Shown here one piece after another: positions 21,826 to 31,034 of a stretch of 64,000 nucleotides of DNA. The stretch is taken from contig NZ_CABHYG010000004.1 in assembly GCF_902170785.1 (NCBI RefSeq), forward strand, positions 806,001 to 870,000, given 5' to 3'. The first letter of the stretch is position 1; the number at the start of each line of letters is the position of its first letter. The notes beneath the pieces were generated by a model. It was not told where the DNA came from. It did no database searches and saw only the letters and a program-made list of their open reading frames with translations. This stretch comes from Yersinia proxima. GTDB lineage: Bacteria; Pseudomonadota; Gammaproteobacteria; Enterobacterales; Enterobacteriaceae. Both the position numbers and the translations under genes were made by a program.

Positions 21826-22404
21826 TTAAGATTTCGCTTTAGATACCGCGACCATCGCCGGACGTAACAGACGGCCATTCAGCGTATAGCCTTTTTGCAT
21901 CACCATCATGACGTGATTTGGTTCATGATCTGCAGATTCAAGCATCGTCATTGCCTGATGAACTTCAGGGTTAAACGGCACGTTAGTCTCACTGACAACT
22001 TGAATACCGTATTTACCGACAGCATCAAGCAATGATTTTAGGGTCAGTTCGACGCCTTCTATCATTGCTGTCAATTCAGCATTGGTTTTGTCGGCAGTAT
22101 CCAGCGCGCGCTCCAGATTGTCGATCACCGGCAATAATTCGGATGAGAATTTTTCCAACGCAAATTTATGCGCTTTTTCAACATCCTGTTCAGTGCGACG
22201 ACGGATATTCTCAACTTCAGCCTTCGCGCGTAGCAAGCTCTCGCGCTCACGCTGTACAGCTGCAGCCAACTGCGCTTCAAGCTCGGCAACACGCGGATCT
22301 ACACCTTCACCCGTCTCTTGTGTCGCTTCCACTTGCTGCTCTGCTGTATTTTCCATTTCTTCCGAGACTTGCTCGTTTGGTGTTTTCTGTTCTTTACTAC
22401 TCAT
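21826..22404 (-). CDS. grpE: Nucleotide exchange factor GrpE
   Basis: GrpE drives ADP release from DnaK. The 192 residues have an acidic disordered N-terminus, a long coiled coil (about 40-100, [20 protein letters not shown]) and the C-terminal beta domain ([30 protein letters not shown]). A heat-shock promoter lies at 22449-22474. Confidence 0.97.
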   Translation of the reverse strand: MSSKEQKTPNEQVSEEMENTAEQQVEATQETGEGVDPRVAELEAQLAAAVQRERESLLRAKAEVENIRRRTEQDVEKAHKFALEKFSSELLPVIDNLERALDTADKTNAELTAMIEGVELTLKSLLDAVGKYGIQVVSETNVPFNPEVHQAMTMLESADHEPNHVMMVMQKGYTLNGRLLRPAMVAVSKAKS

Positions 22405-22448
22405 GGATATCTCCGCGTTTTAGCATTAATCTCGCTACTTGGCTTATT

Positions 22449-22474
22449 ATGGGGATCAAAACCGGGGATTCAAG
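22449..22474 (-). promoter_or_regulatory. Sigma-32 heat-shock promoter of grpE
   Basis: Minus strand CTTGAA (22469-22474) and CCCCAT (22449-22454) are separated by 14 bases, fitting the sigma-32 consensus CTTGAAA-N11-16-CCCCATnT. It lies 45-70 bases ahead of the grpE start. Confidence 0.8.
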
Positions 22475-22527
22475 GGAACCGGTCATAATGTGGGGTAAAA
22501 GACACCCCATTGAGGAAAATCACGGCA

Positions 22528-23409
22528 ATGAATAATAAAAGATTCAATTGTATTGGTATTGTCGGTCACCCACGGCACCCGGCCGCACTTGCCACCCATG
22601 AAATGCTTTACCACTGGTTAAACGCCAGAGGTTATGACGTTATGGTGGAACAACAGATTGCTAAGGATCTCAATTTAACCAGCGCCGTTACCGGTAGTTT
22701 GGCTGATATCGGCCAAAAAGCGGATTTGGCCGTCGTGGTCGGCGGTGATGGAAATATGCTGGGCGCAGCTCGGGTATTGGCCCGCTATAATATCAAAGTG
22801 ATTGGTGTCAACCGAGGCAATCTGGGCTTTTTGACCGATTTAGACCCCGATAATGCTCAGCAACAACTTTCCGATGTGCTGGAAGGCGAATATCTCAGCG
22901 AACAACGTTTCTTGCTGGAAGCGCAAGTCACACGAACAAATCAGCAAAGCCGCATCAGTACAGCAATCAATGAAGTGGTTTTGCACCCGGGTAAAGTAGC
23001 CCACATGATCGAATTCGAAGTGTATATTGATGATCGCTTCGCCTTCTCCCAGCGCTCTGATGGGTTAATTATCGCCACACCTACCGGTTCTACCGCTTAT
23101 TCACTCTCGGCGGGTGGCCCTATATTAACACCAACACTGGATGCCATCGTTTTGGTTCCCATGTTCCCGCACACTCTGACTGCTCGCCCGCTAGTTATTA
23201 ATAGTAGCAGTACCATCCGCCTTAAGTTTTCCCAAATCACCAGTGACCTGGAAATTAGTTGCGATAGCCAGATAGCACTGCCGATTCAGGAAGGAGAAGA
23301 GGTTTTAATTCGGCGCAGTGATTTCCACCTCAATCTCATTCACCCCAAGGACTACAGTTATTTCAACACGTTAAGTACAAAGCTGGGTTGGTCAAAAAAA
23401 TTATTCTAA
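22528..23409 (+). CDS. nadK: NAD kinase
   Basis: NadK phosphorylates NAD to NADP. The 293 residues start [18 protein letters not shown] and hold the [11 protein letters not shown] motif and the NE/D segment [17 protein letters not shown]. The ATG at 22528 gives the E. coli length; the TTG at 22510 is discounted. It is divergent from grpE and followed by recN, as in E. coli. Confidence 0.97.
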   Translation: MNNKRFNCIGIVGHPRHPAALATHEMLYHWLNARGYDVMVEQQIAKDLNLTSAVTGSLADIGQKADLAVVVGGDGNMLGAARVLARYNIKVIGVNRGNLGFLTDLDPDNAQQQLSDVLEGEYLSEQRFLLEAQVTRTNQQSRISTAINEVVLHPGKVAHMIEFEVYIDDRFAFSQRSDGLIIATPTGSTAYSLSAGGPILTPTLDAIVLVPMFPHTLTARPLVINSSSTIRLKFSQITSDLEISCDSQIALPIQEGEEVLIRRSDFHLNLIHPKDYSYFNTLSTKLGWSKKLF

Positions 23410-23429
23410 AAAGTACATCAAGGACTTTA

Positions 23430-23467
23430 CTGTATATAAAACCAGTCTATACTGTATTCAAATACAG
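23430..23467. promoter_or_regulatory. Tandem LexA (SOS) boxes of recN
   Basis: Two boxes of the CTGT-N8-ACAG type: CTGTATATAAAACCAG (23430-23445) and CTGTATTCAAATACAG (23452-23467), centres 22 bp apart. A weaker third (ATGTGTTTATGTACAG) lies at about 23470-23485. E. coli recN has the same arrangement, so tight SOS control is expected. Confidence 0.9.
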
Positions 23468-23495
23468 ACATGTGTTTATGTACAGGAGATTTACC

Positions 23496-25157
23496 ATGCT
23501 GGCCCAATTAACCATCAGTAACTTTGCTATTGTGCGTGAGCTAGAAATTGATTTTCAACCTGGAATGACAGCAATTACTGGTGAAACGGGGGCGGGTAAA
23601 TCCATCGCCATAGATGCATTGGGGTTATGCCTTGGCAGCCGTTCAGACGGTAGTATGGTGCGTTTGGGGGCAACCCGCGCTGATATTTGCGCTCGTTTCT
23701 CATTAGCAGACACCCCATCAGCCCGACAATGGTTGGAAGACAATCATCTGGATGACAGCAACGAGTGTTTGCTGCGGCGTGCTATTGGCTCTGATGGCCG
23801 CTCAAGAGGGTTTATTAATGGAACAGCCGTGCCATTGTCCCAATTACGGGAACTGGGACAGCATTTAATTCAAATCCACGGCCAGCATGCCCATCAACTA
23901 TTGCTAAGACCTGATCATCAAAAGCAATTGCTAGATGCTTACGCAAACCAATCTGTCCTGCTCATTGAAATGAAAGCAGCCTATCAAATCTGGCACCAAA
24001 GCTGCCGTGCTCTGGCACTGCATCAGCAACAATCACTGGAGCGTAATGCTCGCCACGAGCTATTGCAATATCAATTAAAAGAGTTGAATTCATTTGCCCC
24101 ACAAGCTGGGGAATATGAACAGATTGATGTCGAATATAAACGTCTGGCAAACAGCGGTCAGTTGTTATCACTCAGCCAACAAACCCTACAGTTACTGTCT
24201 GATGATGAGCAGAATAATATTCTCAGCCAACTCTACTCAGCCAAGCAGCAACTTACAGAACTGGCAGGAATGGATGAACAATTTAATAATTTGCTGAATA
24301 TGCTGGAAGAAGCCTCGATCCAAATCAGTGAAGCTAGTGATGAATTACGTCATTATGCCGAACAATTTGATATGGATCCGAATCGTCTGTATGAACTGGA
24401 ACAGCGATTATCTCGTCAATTAAATCTGGCTCGTAAACACCACGTTGCCCCAGAAGAGTTACCACAATTTCATCAACAACTACTGGATGAGCAAGCGCAG
24501 CTCTCACAACAAGAAAATGATCACGAACAGCTCAGCTATGCAGTCAATACTCACTATCAGCATGCATTAGCTATCGCCAGGCGGTTACATGAAGAACGCC
24601 AACATTATGCTAACGAATTGGCCGCACTTATCACTGAAAGTATGCACGAACTGTCCATGCCACATGGCAGATTCACTATTGAAACGCTGTTTGAACCTGA
24701 GCACCTGAGCGCTGAAGGAGCTACCCGAATCGAATTCTGTGTTACCACAAACCCCGGGCAACCACTGCAACCGCTGGCTAAGGTTGCCTCAGGTGGTGAG
24801 CTTTCTCGCATCGCATTGGCTATTCAGGTCATTACAGCGCGTAAAATGGATACTCCTGCGCTTATCTTTGATGAGGTCGATGTAGGTATCAGTGGGCCAA
24901 CAGCCGCCATAGTGGGTCGCCTGTTACGCCAGTTGGGTGAGTCCACTCAAGTTATGTGTGTCACTCACCTGCCGCAGGTTGCAGGCTGTGGTCATCAACA
25001 TTTCTTTGTGAGTAAACAAACTGATGGAACTGAAACCGAAACTCATATGCATCGGCTAGATAAAAAAGCCCGCTTGCAAGAGTTGGCGCGCCTTCTGGGC
25101 GGTAGTGAAGTGACGAAAAACACCTTGGCAAATGCAAAAGAATTGCTCGCGGCATAG
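23496..25157 (+). CDS. recN: DNA repair protein RecN
   Basis: RecN is an SMC-like ATPase for double-strand break repair. The 553 residues have Walker [17 protein letters not shown] at the N-terminus, long coiled coils in the middle, the ABC signature [14 protein letters not shown] and Walker [14 protein letters not shown]. The ATG at 23496 is preceded by CAGGAG and matches E. coli ([20 protein letters not shown]); the 36-residue extension would cover the SOS boxes. Confidence 0.97.
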   Translation: MLAQLTISNFAIVRELEIDFQPGMTAITGETGAGKSIAIDALGLCLGSRSDGSMVRLGATRADICARFSLADTPSARQWLEDNHLDDSNECLLRRAIGSDGRSRGFINGTAVPLSQLRELGQHLIQIHGQHAHQLLLRPDHQKQLLDAYANQSVLLIEMKAAYQIWHQSCRALALHQQQSLERNARHELLQYQLKELNSFAPQAGEYEQIDVEYKRLANSGQLLSLSQQTLQLLSDDEQNNILSQLYSAKQQLTELAGMDEQFNNLLNMLEEASIQISEASDELRHYAEQFDMDPNRLYELEQRLSRQLNLARKHHVAPEELPQFHQQLLDEQAQLSQQENDHEQLSYAVNTHYQHALAIARRLHEERQHYANELAALITESMHELSMPHGRFTIETLFEPEHLSAEGATRIEFCVTTNPGQPLQPLAKVASGGELSRIALAIQVITARKMDTPALIFDEVDVGISGPTAAIVGRLLRQLGESTQVMCVTHLPQVAGCGHQHFFVSKQTDGTETETHMHRLDKKARLQELARLLGGSEVTKNTLANAKELLAA

Positions 25158-25270
25158 AAAAGATTAACTTTTTTCCTTTCCAGAGGTCATACAGGTGCCC
25201 TGTAAAGGTTTCCAACTGCTGCAAGGTCTATTATCATCGTCATCCTACGCCCTAAAGGAATGTGATTACT

Positions 25271-25612
25271 ATGCGCTGTAAAATGCTGACTGCCGCCGCT
25301 GTGATGCTTGCAATGCTTACTGCGGGTTGTTCAACGCTGGAGAAGGTGGTCTACCGGCCTGATATTAATCAGGGTAACTATTTATCACCTAATGACGCGT
25401 CCAAAATTCATAAAGGTATGACCCAGCAACAAGTGGCATATACCTTAGGCACCCCAATGCTACAAGACCCGTTCGGTACTAAAACCTGGTTCTACGTATT
25501 CCGTCAGCAACCTGGCCACGAGAAAGTTACACAACAAACATTAACGTTGACCTTCGATAGCAGTGGTGTACTGACTGATATCAAAAATGAGCCAACGTTA
25601 GCAGGAAATTAA
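25271..25612 (+). CDS. bamE: Outer membrane assembly lipoprotein BamE
   Basis: BamE (SmpA) is a lipoprotein of the BAM beta-barrel assembly complex. The lipobox LTAGC places the acylated cysteine at residue 20. [14 protein letters not shown] and [13 protein letters not shown] are family signatures. The ATG at 25271 gives 113 residues, the E. coli length; the ATT-ATG extension from 25262 is discounted. Confidence 0.96.
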   Translation: MRCKMLTAAAVMLAMLTAGCSTLEKVVYRPDINQGNYLSPNDASKIHKGMTQQQVAYTLGTPMLQDPFGTKTWFYVFRQQPGHEKVTQQTLTLTFDSSGVLTDIKNEPTLAGN

Positions 25613-25741
25613 TTTATCCTAAGATTGCTGAGCAGATTGAGGGAGCGAACGCTGGTTAAGGCCTTAGGCACAAAGTCTATTAATGCTTACGCAGCCACCT
25701 GACAGCACACGTTTTTCTTCAACGCAGTCCAAGGCTACCAC

Positions 25742-25776
25742 AAAAAATAAGGCGCAGACTGTGCCTTATTTTTTTG
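25742..25776. terminator. Bidirectional terminator between bamE and rnfH
   Basis: AATAAGGC (25746-25753) and GCCTTATT (25763-25770) form a stem with A and T runs on either side. The T run overlaps the last codons of rnfH. Confidence 0.85.
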
Positions 25777-26050
25777 CTTGCTCAGCGCGCTGCCGCCGCA
25801 GTTCTTTTGGATCTGCAATTAGTGGGCGATATATCTCAACTCGATCCCCATCATTTAGTTTATCGCCAAGTTTCACAGGGCGACTGTAGACACCCACTTT
25901 ATTCTTTGTCAGATCAATATCAGAGCGCAACTCAAGCAGACCCGACGCTTTAATTGCCTCTTCAACTGTGCTTCCAGCCTCAAGAGAAACAGTTCGCAAA
26001 TATTGACGCTCAGGTAAGGCATAAACCACCTCAACGCGAATATCAGACAC
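25766..26050 (-). CDS. rnfH: RnfH (YfjF) family protein
   Basis: A 94-residue ubiquitin-fold protein of the RnfH/UPF0125 family: [20 protein letters not shown] at the start and [20 protein letters not shown] near the end. Its role is not settled. It overlaps ratA by eight bases, the same order as in E. coli. Confidence 0.93.
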   Translation of the reverse strand: MSDIRVEVVYALPERQYLRTVSLEAGSTVEEAIKASGLLELRSDIDLTKNKVGVYSRPVKLGDKLNDGDRVEIYRPLIADPKELRRQRAEQAKK

Positions 26051-26477
26051 TGTAAACCTCTTTTGCGCGTTGGGTGAACGCTTGCACCATATTCCCAGCT
26101 AATTCTTTGAATATTTTACCAAAAGCCAACTCAATCAACTTGTTAGTAAATTCAAAATCAAGGTGCAATTCAACCTTACAAGCATCCGCACTTAGTGGGG
26201 TAAAATGCCATCCCCCCATTAATTTACGAAATGGCCCATCAACCAGTTGCATATCAATACTCTGGTTATCAGTGAGTATATTGCGTGTCGTGAAGGTTTT
26301 GCTTATTCCGGCCTTAGCAACATCGACGGCAGCCGTCATTTCATTTTCAGTAGCATCAAGTACCCGACTTCCGGTACAGCCCGGTAAAAATTCTGGATAA
26401 GAGCGAACATCATTAACCAGTTGATACATCTGTTCTACGCTAAATGGTACCAACGCAGAGCGGCTAATTTGTGGCAT
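26043..26477 (-). CDS. ratA: START-like protein RatA (YfjG)
   Basis: A 144-residue START/polyketide-cyclase-like protein. In E. coli RatA was described as a toxin that binds 50S subunits and blocks 70S association; the family also includes the coenzyme Q-binding Coq10. The sequence [20 protein letters not shown] to [11 protein letters not shown] is typical. The ATG at 26477 follows AGGAAA; the longer frame to 26525 is unlikely. It pairs with rnfH in an operon divergent from smpB. Confidence 0.93.
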   Translation of the reverse strand: MPQISRSALVPFSVEQMYQLVNDVRSYPEFLPGCTGSRVLDATENEMTAAVDVAKAGISKTFTTRNILTDNQSIDMQLVDGPFRKLMGGWHFTPLSADACKVELHLDFEFTNKLIELAFGKIFKELAGNMVQAFTQRAKEVYSV

Positions 26478-26637
26478 AACATTTCCTGTGAGACATAAAA
26501 CGCGCTGATAATACCATTTATCCACCGCCAGACAAAAAATCTGCTAGTCATTACTCGCAACAAATGAGACAAAATGCACAGGCATCCTGCGGGAAAGGAT
26601 TTCATTCGCCTCCGCATACAGTATAATGATCAATACT

Positions 26638-27120
26638 ATGACAAAGAAAAAAGCATACAAACCCGGTTCCGCAACCATTGCGCAAAACAAACGTGCCCGT
26701 CATGAATACTTCATTGAAGAAGAGTTCGAGGCAGGCCTTTCATTGCAAGGTTGGGAAGTAAAATCTCTGCGTGCTGGCAAAGCCAACATTAGTGATAGCT
26801 ACGTAACCTTTAGAAACGGCGAGGCATTCTTATTTGGTGCCACCATTACACCGTTAAACGTGGCATCGACACATGTTGTCTGCGAGCCAATGCGTACCCG
26901 TAAACTGCTACTAAACAAACGCGAACTGGATTCGTTGATTGGTAAAGTTAATCGCGACGGATTTACTGTAGTTGCCCTTTCCGTATATTGGAAAAATGCT
27001 TGGGTTAAAGTTAAAATCGGTGTCGCCAAAGGTAAAAAAGACCACGATAAGCGCGACGATATTAAAGATCGTGAGTGGAAGTTAGACAAAGCGCGTATCA
27101 TGAAGCACGCAAATCGTTAA
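26638..27120 (+). CDS. smpB: SsrA-binding protein SmpB
   Basis: SmpB binds tmRNA and takes it to stalled ribosomes for trans-translation. The 160 residues include [20 protein letters not shown], the core [12 protein letters not shown] and the C-terminal helix that enters the mRNA channel ([10 protein letters not shown]). The ATG at 26638 ([10 protein letters not shown]) matches E. coli; an ATG four codons upstream is a less likely start. ssrA follows 48 bases downstream. Confidence 0.98.
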   Translation: MTKKKAYKPGSATIAQNKRARHEYFIEEEFEAGLSLQGWEVKSLRAGKANISDSYVTFRNGEAFLFGATITPLNVASTHVVCEPMRTRKLLLNKRELDSLIGKVNRDGFTVVALSVYWKNAWVKVKIGVAKGKKDHDKRDDIKDREWKLDKARIMKHANR

Positions 27121-27168
27121 GTGACTGGCTTAGCAGGACATAGTTCTGTTATACTAGTGAAGTTCTTT

Positions 27169-27549
27169 GGGGCTGATTCTGGATTCGACGGGATTCGCGA
27201 AACCCAAGGTGCATGCCGAGGTGCGGAGGCCTCGTAAAAAACCGCAAAAAAAATAATTGCAAACGACTCGCAATACGAATCTGCTGCTTTAGCAGCTTAA
27301 TCAGCCTAAGAAACTGAAGATTCCCTCTCTCCCTAGCCTCCGCTCTTAGGACGGGGATCAAGAGAGGTCAAACCTAAAAGAGATCGCGTGGACACCTTGC
27401 CTGGGGTGAAAACGTTAAACCTAATCAGGATAGTTTGTTAGTGGCGTGTCCGTCCGCAGCTAACCGGCGAATGTAATGACTGGACTAAGCATGTAGTGCC
27501 GACGGCGTAGTAATTTCGGACGGGGGTTCAAATCCCCCCAGCTCCACCA
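27169..27549 (+). ncRNA. ssrA: Transfer-messenger RNA (tmRNA)
   Basis: The 5' end GGGGCTGATTCTGGATTCGA pairs with the 3' end ...CCCCCAGCTCCACCA to form the tRNA-like acceptor; the T-arm region GGGGGTTCAAATCCCCC is intact. The tag frame begins at GCA (27259) and reads ANDSQYESAALAA before a TAA at 27298-27300. It rescues stalled ribosomes with SmpB. The 3' end is the integration site of the prophage and has been kept intact. Confidence 0.98.
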
Positions 27550-27660
27550 CTTTTGATAGGACAGTGACCGGACAGTATCATATAAACCAGTAACTTATGA
27601 TAAATGACCGGACGAAGCACTGACCTAGTTTAGACCAAAAAGGATACGCAAAAGATACGC
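27525..27660. other. Prophage attachment site at the ssrA 3' end with candidate integrase arm sites
   Basis: Chromosomal gene order stops at the 3' end of ssrA and phage-type sequence begins at once, so the crossover core lies within the last tens of bases of ssrA. Beyond it are TGACCGGAC at 27565-27573 and again at 27605-27613, exactly 40 bp apart, and two GATACGC copies near 27642 and 27653. Such short direct repeats resemble integrase arm-type sites. No integrase is present at this end. The matching att copy should lie past 64,000. Confidence 0.65.
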
Positions 27661-27676
27661 GGCTCCATTAAAAATC

Positions 27677-27709
27677 AAAAGGCCCCTTCAGGAATGTTGG
27701 GGCCTTTTT
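27677..27709. terminator. Intrinsic terminator at the prophage edge
   Basis: GGCCCC (27681-27686) pairs with GGGGCC (27699-27704), with AAAA before and TTTTT after. It separates ssrA and the attachment region from the first prophage gene. Confidence 0.75.
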
Positions 27710-27750
27710 GCATTGAAGATTCTTGTATCTGACTCTTAAAAGGATGATTT

Positions 27751-28995
27751 ATGAGTAAGTTTGATAAGGTCGATCTAGCTTATGATTTTTTGGTTAAAAT
27801 GGAGAATCAGGCTCAATCATTTACTATAGATGAACTTGCTATTGCTACTGGCTGGAAAGTTAAAACATGTAAAACTTACCCCTCAAAAAAGTGGGAAAAA
27901 TACATTGCTCGTGATGGCACTCAATTTACAACTACCGGTATTAAATTTCTAAGTAAAGAAGATTTCAGAAATATAAATAGCCAAAAAAACTTTGATGAAA
28001 AGCCACTTTCAGCTAGAAGTATAAATCTTAAAAAAGCTAGAGAATTTGCATTACTTGCGGTGGCCACATACAACAATCCATTTACTGAATTTAAGACATA
28101 TGGTTTCGTAATCAATATTATTATTGCATATACAGCATTGTTTCATGCAATTTTTGAAAAGCGCGGAACTCCTTATTTCTATCTTGATGAAAATAAAAAA
28201 CCCAAACTTGTTGATGGACAAGAGAAAGCCTGGGAATTAAAAAGCTGCTGTACTGAATACTGGAATGGAACTGAGCCAGCTGAAAAACATAACCTTATAT
28301 TTTTAATTGGCTTAAGAAACATTATAGAACATAGAGGGTTACCAACTATTGATTTACTCACATTTGGTGAGTGCCAAGCTGCACTTAATAATTTTGAAAC
28401 ATTAATTATTAATGAGTTTGGGGATGATAATGCGTTAATGCTTAATTTAGCTTTAGCAATGCAGCTAACACGAGCTTCTCAGCAAGCACAGATTGAGGCG
28501 ATAAAACAGATACAATGCCTTAACTTTGAAGTTGTTAAGCAGTACATTGATGACTATAAAAAGGAACTCACTGATAATATAATTGAAAGCCAACAATTTA
28601 GAGTAAGGGCCTTATTAGTTCCACTAGTTGGTAAAAAAGCAGCACAATCAGATTTAGCAATTGAATTCATTAATGTTAATAATCTGTCTCAAGAAGAACT
28701 AAAAAAATACGACTCTGGAATTGCTTTCATAAAAGGTGTTGAAAATCAATTCAAGTTGAAACCGAAGAAAGTAGTTGAATTAGTACAAAAAAAAATAAAA
28801 GAATTCAACCTTACAACTCATACTAAATTTTGGAAATTTTTCAATGCTCGACCACAAAACATAGATCCTTCTTTTAAAGGGGAATATGCTAGCTATGTTG
28901 AAGGATTTGATTTTTATTTATATTCTGATGCATGGATAAGACTAATAATAAACACATACAAAGACCAGAAAACAATAGATAAAATCATTAAATGA
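27751..28995 (+). CDS. DUF3644-family protein with HEPN-type R-x4-H motif (candidate defence gene)
   Basis: 414 residues, AT-rich, own ribosome-binding site (AAAGGATG). Residues 1-75 look like a winged helix (IDELAIATGWKVKTCKTYPS). Residues 90-200 match DUF3644: ARSINLKKAREFALLAVATY, ALFHAIFEKRGTPYFY and LIFLIGLRNIIEHRG. The last has Arg189-x4-His194, the HEPN ribonuclease motif. The remaining 200 residues are helical. It stands alone between ssrA and the tail module, a common slot for cargo genes, on the opposite strand to the structural genes. The family assignment is fairly sure; the antiphage role and nuclease activity are inferences. Confidence 0.72.
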   Translation: MSKFDKVDLAYDFLVKMENQAQSFTIDELAIATGWKVKTCKTYPSKKWEKYIARDGTQFTTTGIKFLSKEDFRNINSQKNFDEKPLSARSINLKKAREFALLAVATYNNPFTEFKTYGFVINIIIAYTALFHAIFEKRGTPYFYLDENKKPKLVDGQEKAWELKSCCTEYWNGTEPAEKHNLIFLIGLRNIIEHRGLPTIDLLTFGECQAALNNFETLIINEFGDDNALMLNLALAMQLTRASQQAQIEAIKQIQCLNFEVVKQYIDDYKKELTDNIIESQQFRVRALLVPLVGKKAAQSDLAIEFINVNNLSQEELKKYDSGIAFIKGVENQFKLKPKKVVELVQKKIKEFNLTTHTKFWKFFNARPQNIDPSFKGEYASYVEGFDFYLYSDAWIRLIINTYKDQKTIDKIIK

Positions 28996-29001
28996 ATCCA
29001 A

Positions 29002-29046
29002 GATGCATTGACTCAGCGCTCCTATTCAGTACTGAGTCAATGTATC
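29002..29046. terminator. Long hairpin after the DUF3644 gene
   Basis: GATGCATTGACTCAG (29002-29016) and CTGAGTCAATGTATC (29032-29046) pair over 15 bp with one wobble. There is no T run, so termination would be weak; it may protect the mRNA end. Confidence 0.5.
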
Positions 29047-29118
29047 TCTACTCTAAATGTAGATAAAAATATTTTTCCCCATGACTCACTTAAAACGTAT
29101 TGGCGGTTAGATAATTTA

Positions 29119-29138
29119 TACTGTATATTTACACAGTA
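29119..29138. promoter_or_regulatory. LexA (SOS) box upstream of the 86-residue cargo gene
   Basis: The 20-mer TACTGTATATTTACACAGTA has the full CTGT-N8-ACAG core and both TA flanks of the LexA consensus. It sits 26 bases before the ATG at 29164, where it would cover the promoter. Confidence 0.85.
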
Positions 29139-29163
29139 ATTTTATCTATGTGAGGTTCTACTC

Positions 29164-29424
29164 ATGTCAGCTACTAAAGGCTTCGAACAGAATTTTTCTG
29201 TGATCTATAAGTTTGACTCTCTGACCATCAGCCACTCAACACGCAGCAAATCCATGATTTTCAATGCCAAGGTAAAAAGCCCGCCAATCTTATCCAATGC
29301 GGAAGTGATTCAGACAATGGAGATAACCGTCGAGCAGGCGCGGCATATCGTTAGTGAGCTACAAAAGCGGATTGATTATATTGATGCCGGGATCAGTGAT
29401 GCAGGTGTGAACTATTTAAATTAG
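29164..29424 (+). CDS. Small SOS-controlled prophage protein of unknown function
   Basis: 86 residues, start preceded by TGTGAGG. No family recognised. The N-terminal half (SVIYKFDSLTISHSTRSKSM) looks beta-stranded; the C-terminal half has a helix (VEQARHIVSELQKRIDYI). A near-perfect LexA box precedes it and an intrinsic terminator follows, so it is an independent transcript beside the tail fibre, on the opposite strand. Lambdoid and P2-like phages often keep LexA-controlled anti-repressor or DinI-like genes there. This one does not read as DinI, and its role is open. Confidence 0.65.
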   Translation: MSATKGFEQNFSVIYKFDSLTISHSTRSKSMIFNAKVKSPPILSNAEVIQTMEITVEQARHIVSELQKRIDYIDAGISDAGVNYLN

Positions 29425-29470
29425 GATTCAGTCCAGTGGTTGGTTACAAATATATAATACGGATGAATAG

Positions 29471-29495
29471 ACCGGGCCCATTAAGCCCGGTTTTG
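29471..29495 (+). terminator. Terminator between the 86-residue gene and the tail fibre
   Basis: ACCGGGC and GCCCGGT form a 7-bp stem over CCATTAA, followed by TTTT on the plus strand. It ends the cargo transcript facing the converging tail operon. Confidence 0.7.
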
Positions 29496-29498
29496 CAT

Positions 29499-30980
29499 TT
29501 ATGCTTCAGTTAGTGGCGGTTCTATTTCTTCAACTCCCGGCATCTGAACGCGCAGATCAACAAAGCGTCCGGTTGGGATGTCAATCGGCTGGCCATCTTC
29601 ATAATCTTTGATGTTGTTCTGTGCAAATACTGGGGAAGCCGGATGTGTGCGATGATATGTCTTAATGATTAAGTCACCGCCCTCATCGATCTCATAATCA
29701 ACCCATATTAACGGTTGCTTGTTCTTGTCGATCGGGATTTCTATGCCCCCATCTACCCCACCCCAACTGTCATCAGAGTTAAAGCCGAGTACACCAGTGA
29801 TTTTATAGACCCCCTCACTAATGCGTTCTGAAATAGCCCCCTCAGACTCATGATTTGTTTCAGAGCTGCCGTCGCCGTATAACTTCACCACCGGCGAGGC
29901 TTTTTTCAGAAAACCATTGGAATCTACTGTTGTGTTGTTGGTGTGATAGAGCATCGCGATGGGGCTTAACGTTGTGTCGTGCTGAGACCTAACATACACC
30001 TGCGGCCAACCCGAACCTCTATTATATGTCTGTATCGAAATTGTCGCTTTCCTGTTTCCCGCAGATACCGAACCATCATTATTAGCTGTACCGCTCACCC
30101 CCATCGAAAGTGTTTCCCAATGAGCCGGTAATGATCCGCTGATATCCGTAGGCGGGCCGCCCCCCCAATTACTACTAGTAGTAAAGCCAATAGTGCCTAC
30201 TGGGTGTAAGAACGCATTATCAGTAGTTGAAACGGCATTACCCGCTAACCCGCTATTACCCACTGATAGTACACGACCCCGAGTAACGTCTGCGTCGTTT
30301 GTTGTCCTGACCAGATTGCCCGACGTCCAAATATATTCGCCTTGTTTTAAATTAAGGGCGGTCACGCCGCCAGCACTATAATCTCTAAGATAAAATGCCC
30401 CGTTGTTTTCCAAGCGGCCCATACGCCAACCCGGAGTCCCATCTACTTGAGTCCAGTGAATCCAGTTATATGCCGTGGCATCTATCGGTGTTAGCGTAAT
30501 AGCATTAGGAACTTTAGAGACTAATGCCCCTGTTAATGTCCCGCCAGTGAGTGGCAATTTACTATTTATATTGATGTTCATTTGATTAAATGACGGCATG
30601 ATTACTTGTGTGCCGTCTGGTGCAATTATGGTTACATTGCCAGTCCCGGTAGTAATATTATTCCAGTCACTCAATAATTTTTCATATACGGCTAAATTTG
30701 CCGACGTTTGCCGAGCCAGTGCGGAATATGAGTTAGCAACTGTTGTGACTATTGCATATTCTGAATTAGTTATCGTCGTCGTCGCGTTCGTTGCAATCCT
30801 GATTTTAGTGTCACTGTCCACAGCTAAAATTTCATATTGCAGCACCTGACCTGCGCCGGGGATTGATAATGTTTGGCCCGGTGCAATACCAAACACATTA
30901 TTGGCCCATAATGTTCCCGTACCTGTAATAACATTACTTCCAGCCACGGACGAAGCCCGACCTGTTCTATACCAAGCCAT
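29499..30980 (-). CDS. Phage tail fibre protein
   Basis: 493 residues directly after the J-like protein. The N-terminus (MAWYRTGRASSVAGSNVITG) matches the attachment domain seen in many lambdoid fibres. SKLPLTGGTLTGALVSKVPN is a typical fibre repeat. The C-terminal 120 residues (YKITGVLGFNSDDSWGG to the end) form a receptor-binding-type domain shared by many enterobacterial prophages. No separate fibre assembly chaperone follows. It would decide adsorption with J. Confidence 0.85.
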   Translation of the reverse strand: MAWYRTGRASSVAGSNVITGTGTLWANNVFGIAPGQTLSIPGAGQVLQYEILAVDSDTKIRIATNATTTITNSEYAIVTTVANSYSALARQTSANLAVYEKLLSDWNNITTGTGNVTIIAPDGTQVIMPSFNQMNININSKLPLTGGTLTGALVSKVPNAITLTPIDATAYNWIHWTQVDGTPGWRMGRLENNGAFYLRDYSAGGVTALNLKQGEYIWTSGNLVRTTNDADVTRGRVLSVGNSGLAGNAVSTTDNAFLHPVGTIGFTTSSNWGGGPPTDISGSLPAHWETLSMGVSGTANNDGSVSAGNRKATISIQTYNRGSGWPQVYVRSQHDTTLSPIAMLYHTNNTTVDSNGFLKKASPVVKLYGDGSSETNHESEGAISERISEGVYKITGVLGFNSDDSWGGVDGGIEIPIDKNKQPLIWVDYEIDEGGDLIIKTYHRTHPASPVFAQNNIKDYEDGQPIDIPTGRFVDLRVQMPGVEEIEPPLTEA

Positions 30981-31034
30981 AGTTTATTCTCGCTATTATT
31001 TACGCTATAAAGGTTTAGTAATTAAATTTATTAT

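Noticed and set aside
22032-22535. A 167-codon plus-strand frame opposite grpE
   Set aside because: It is antisense to an essential conserved gene, covers the sigma-32 promoter and has no start signal.
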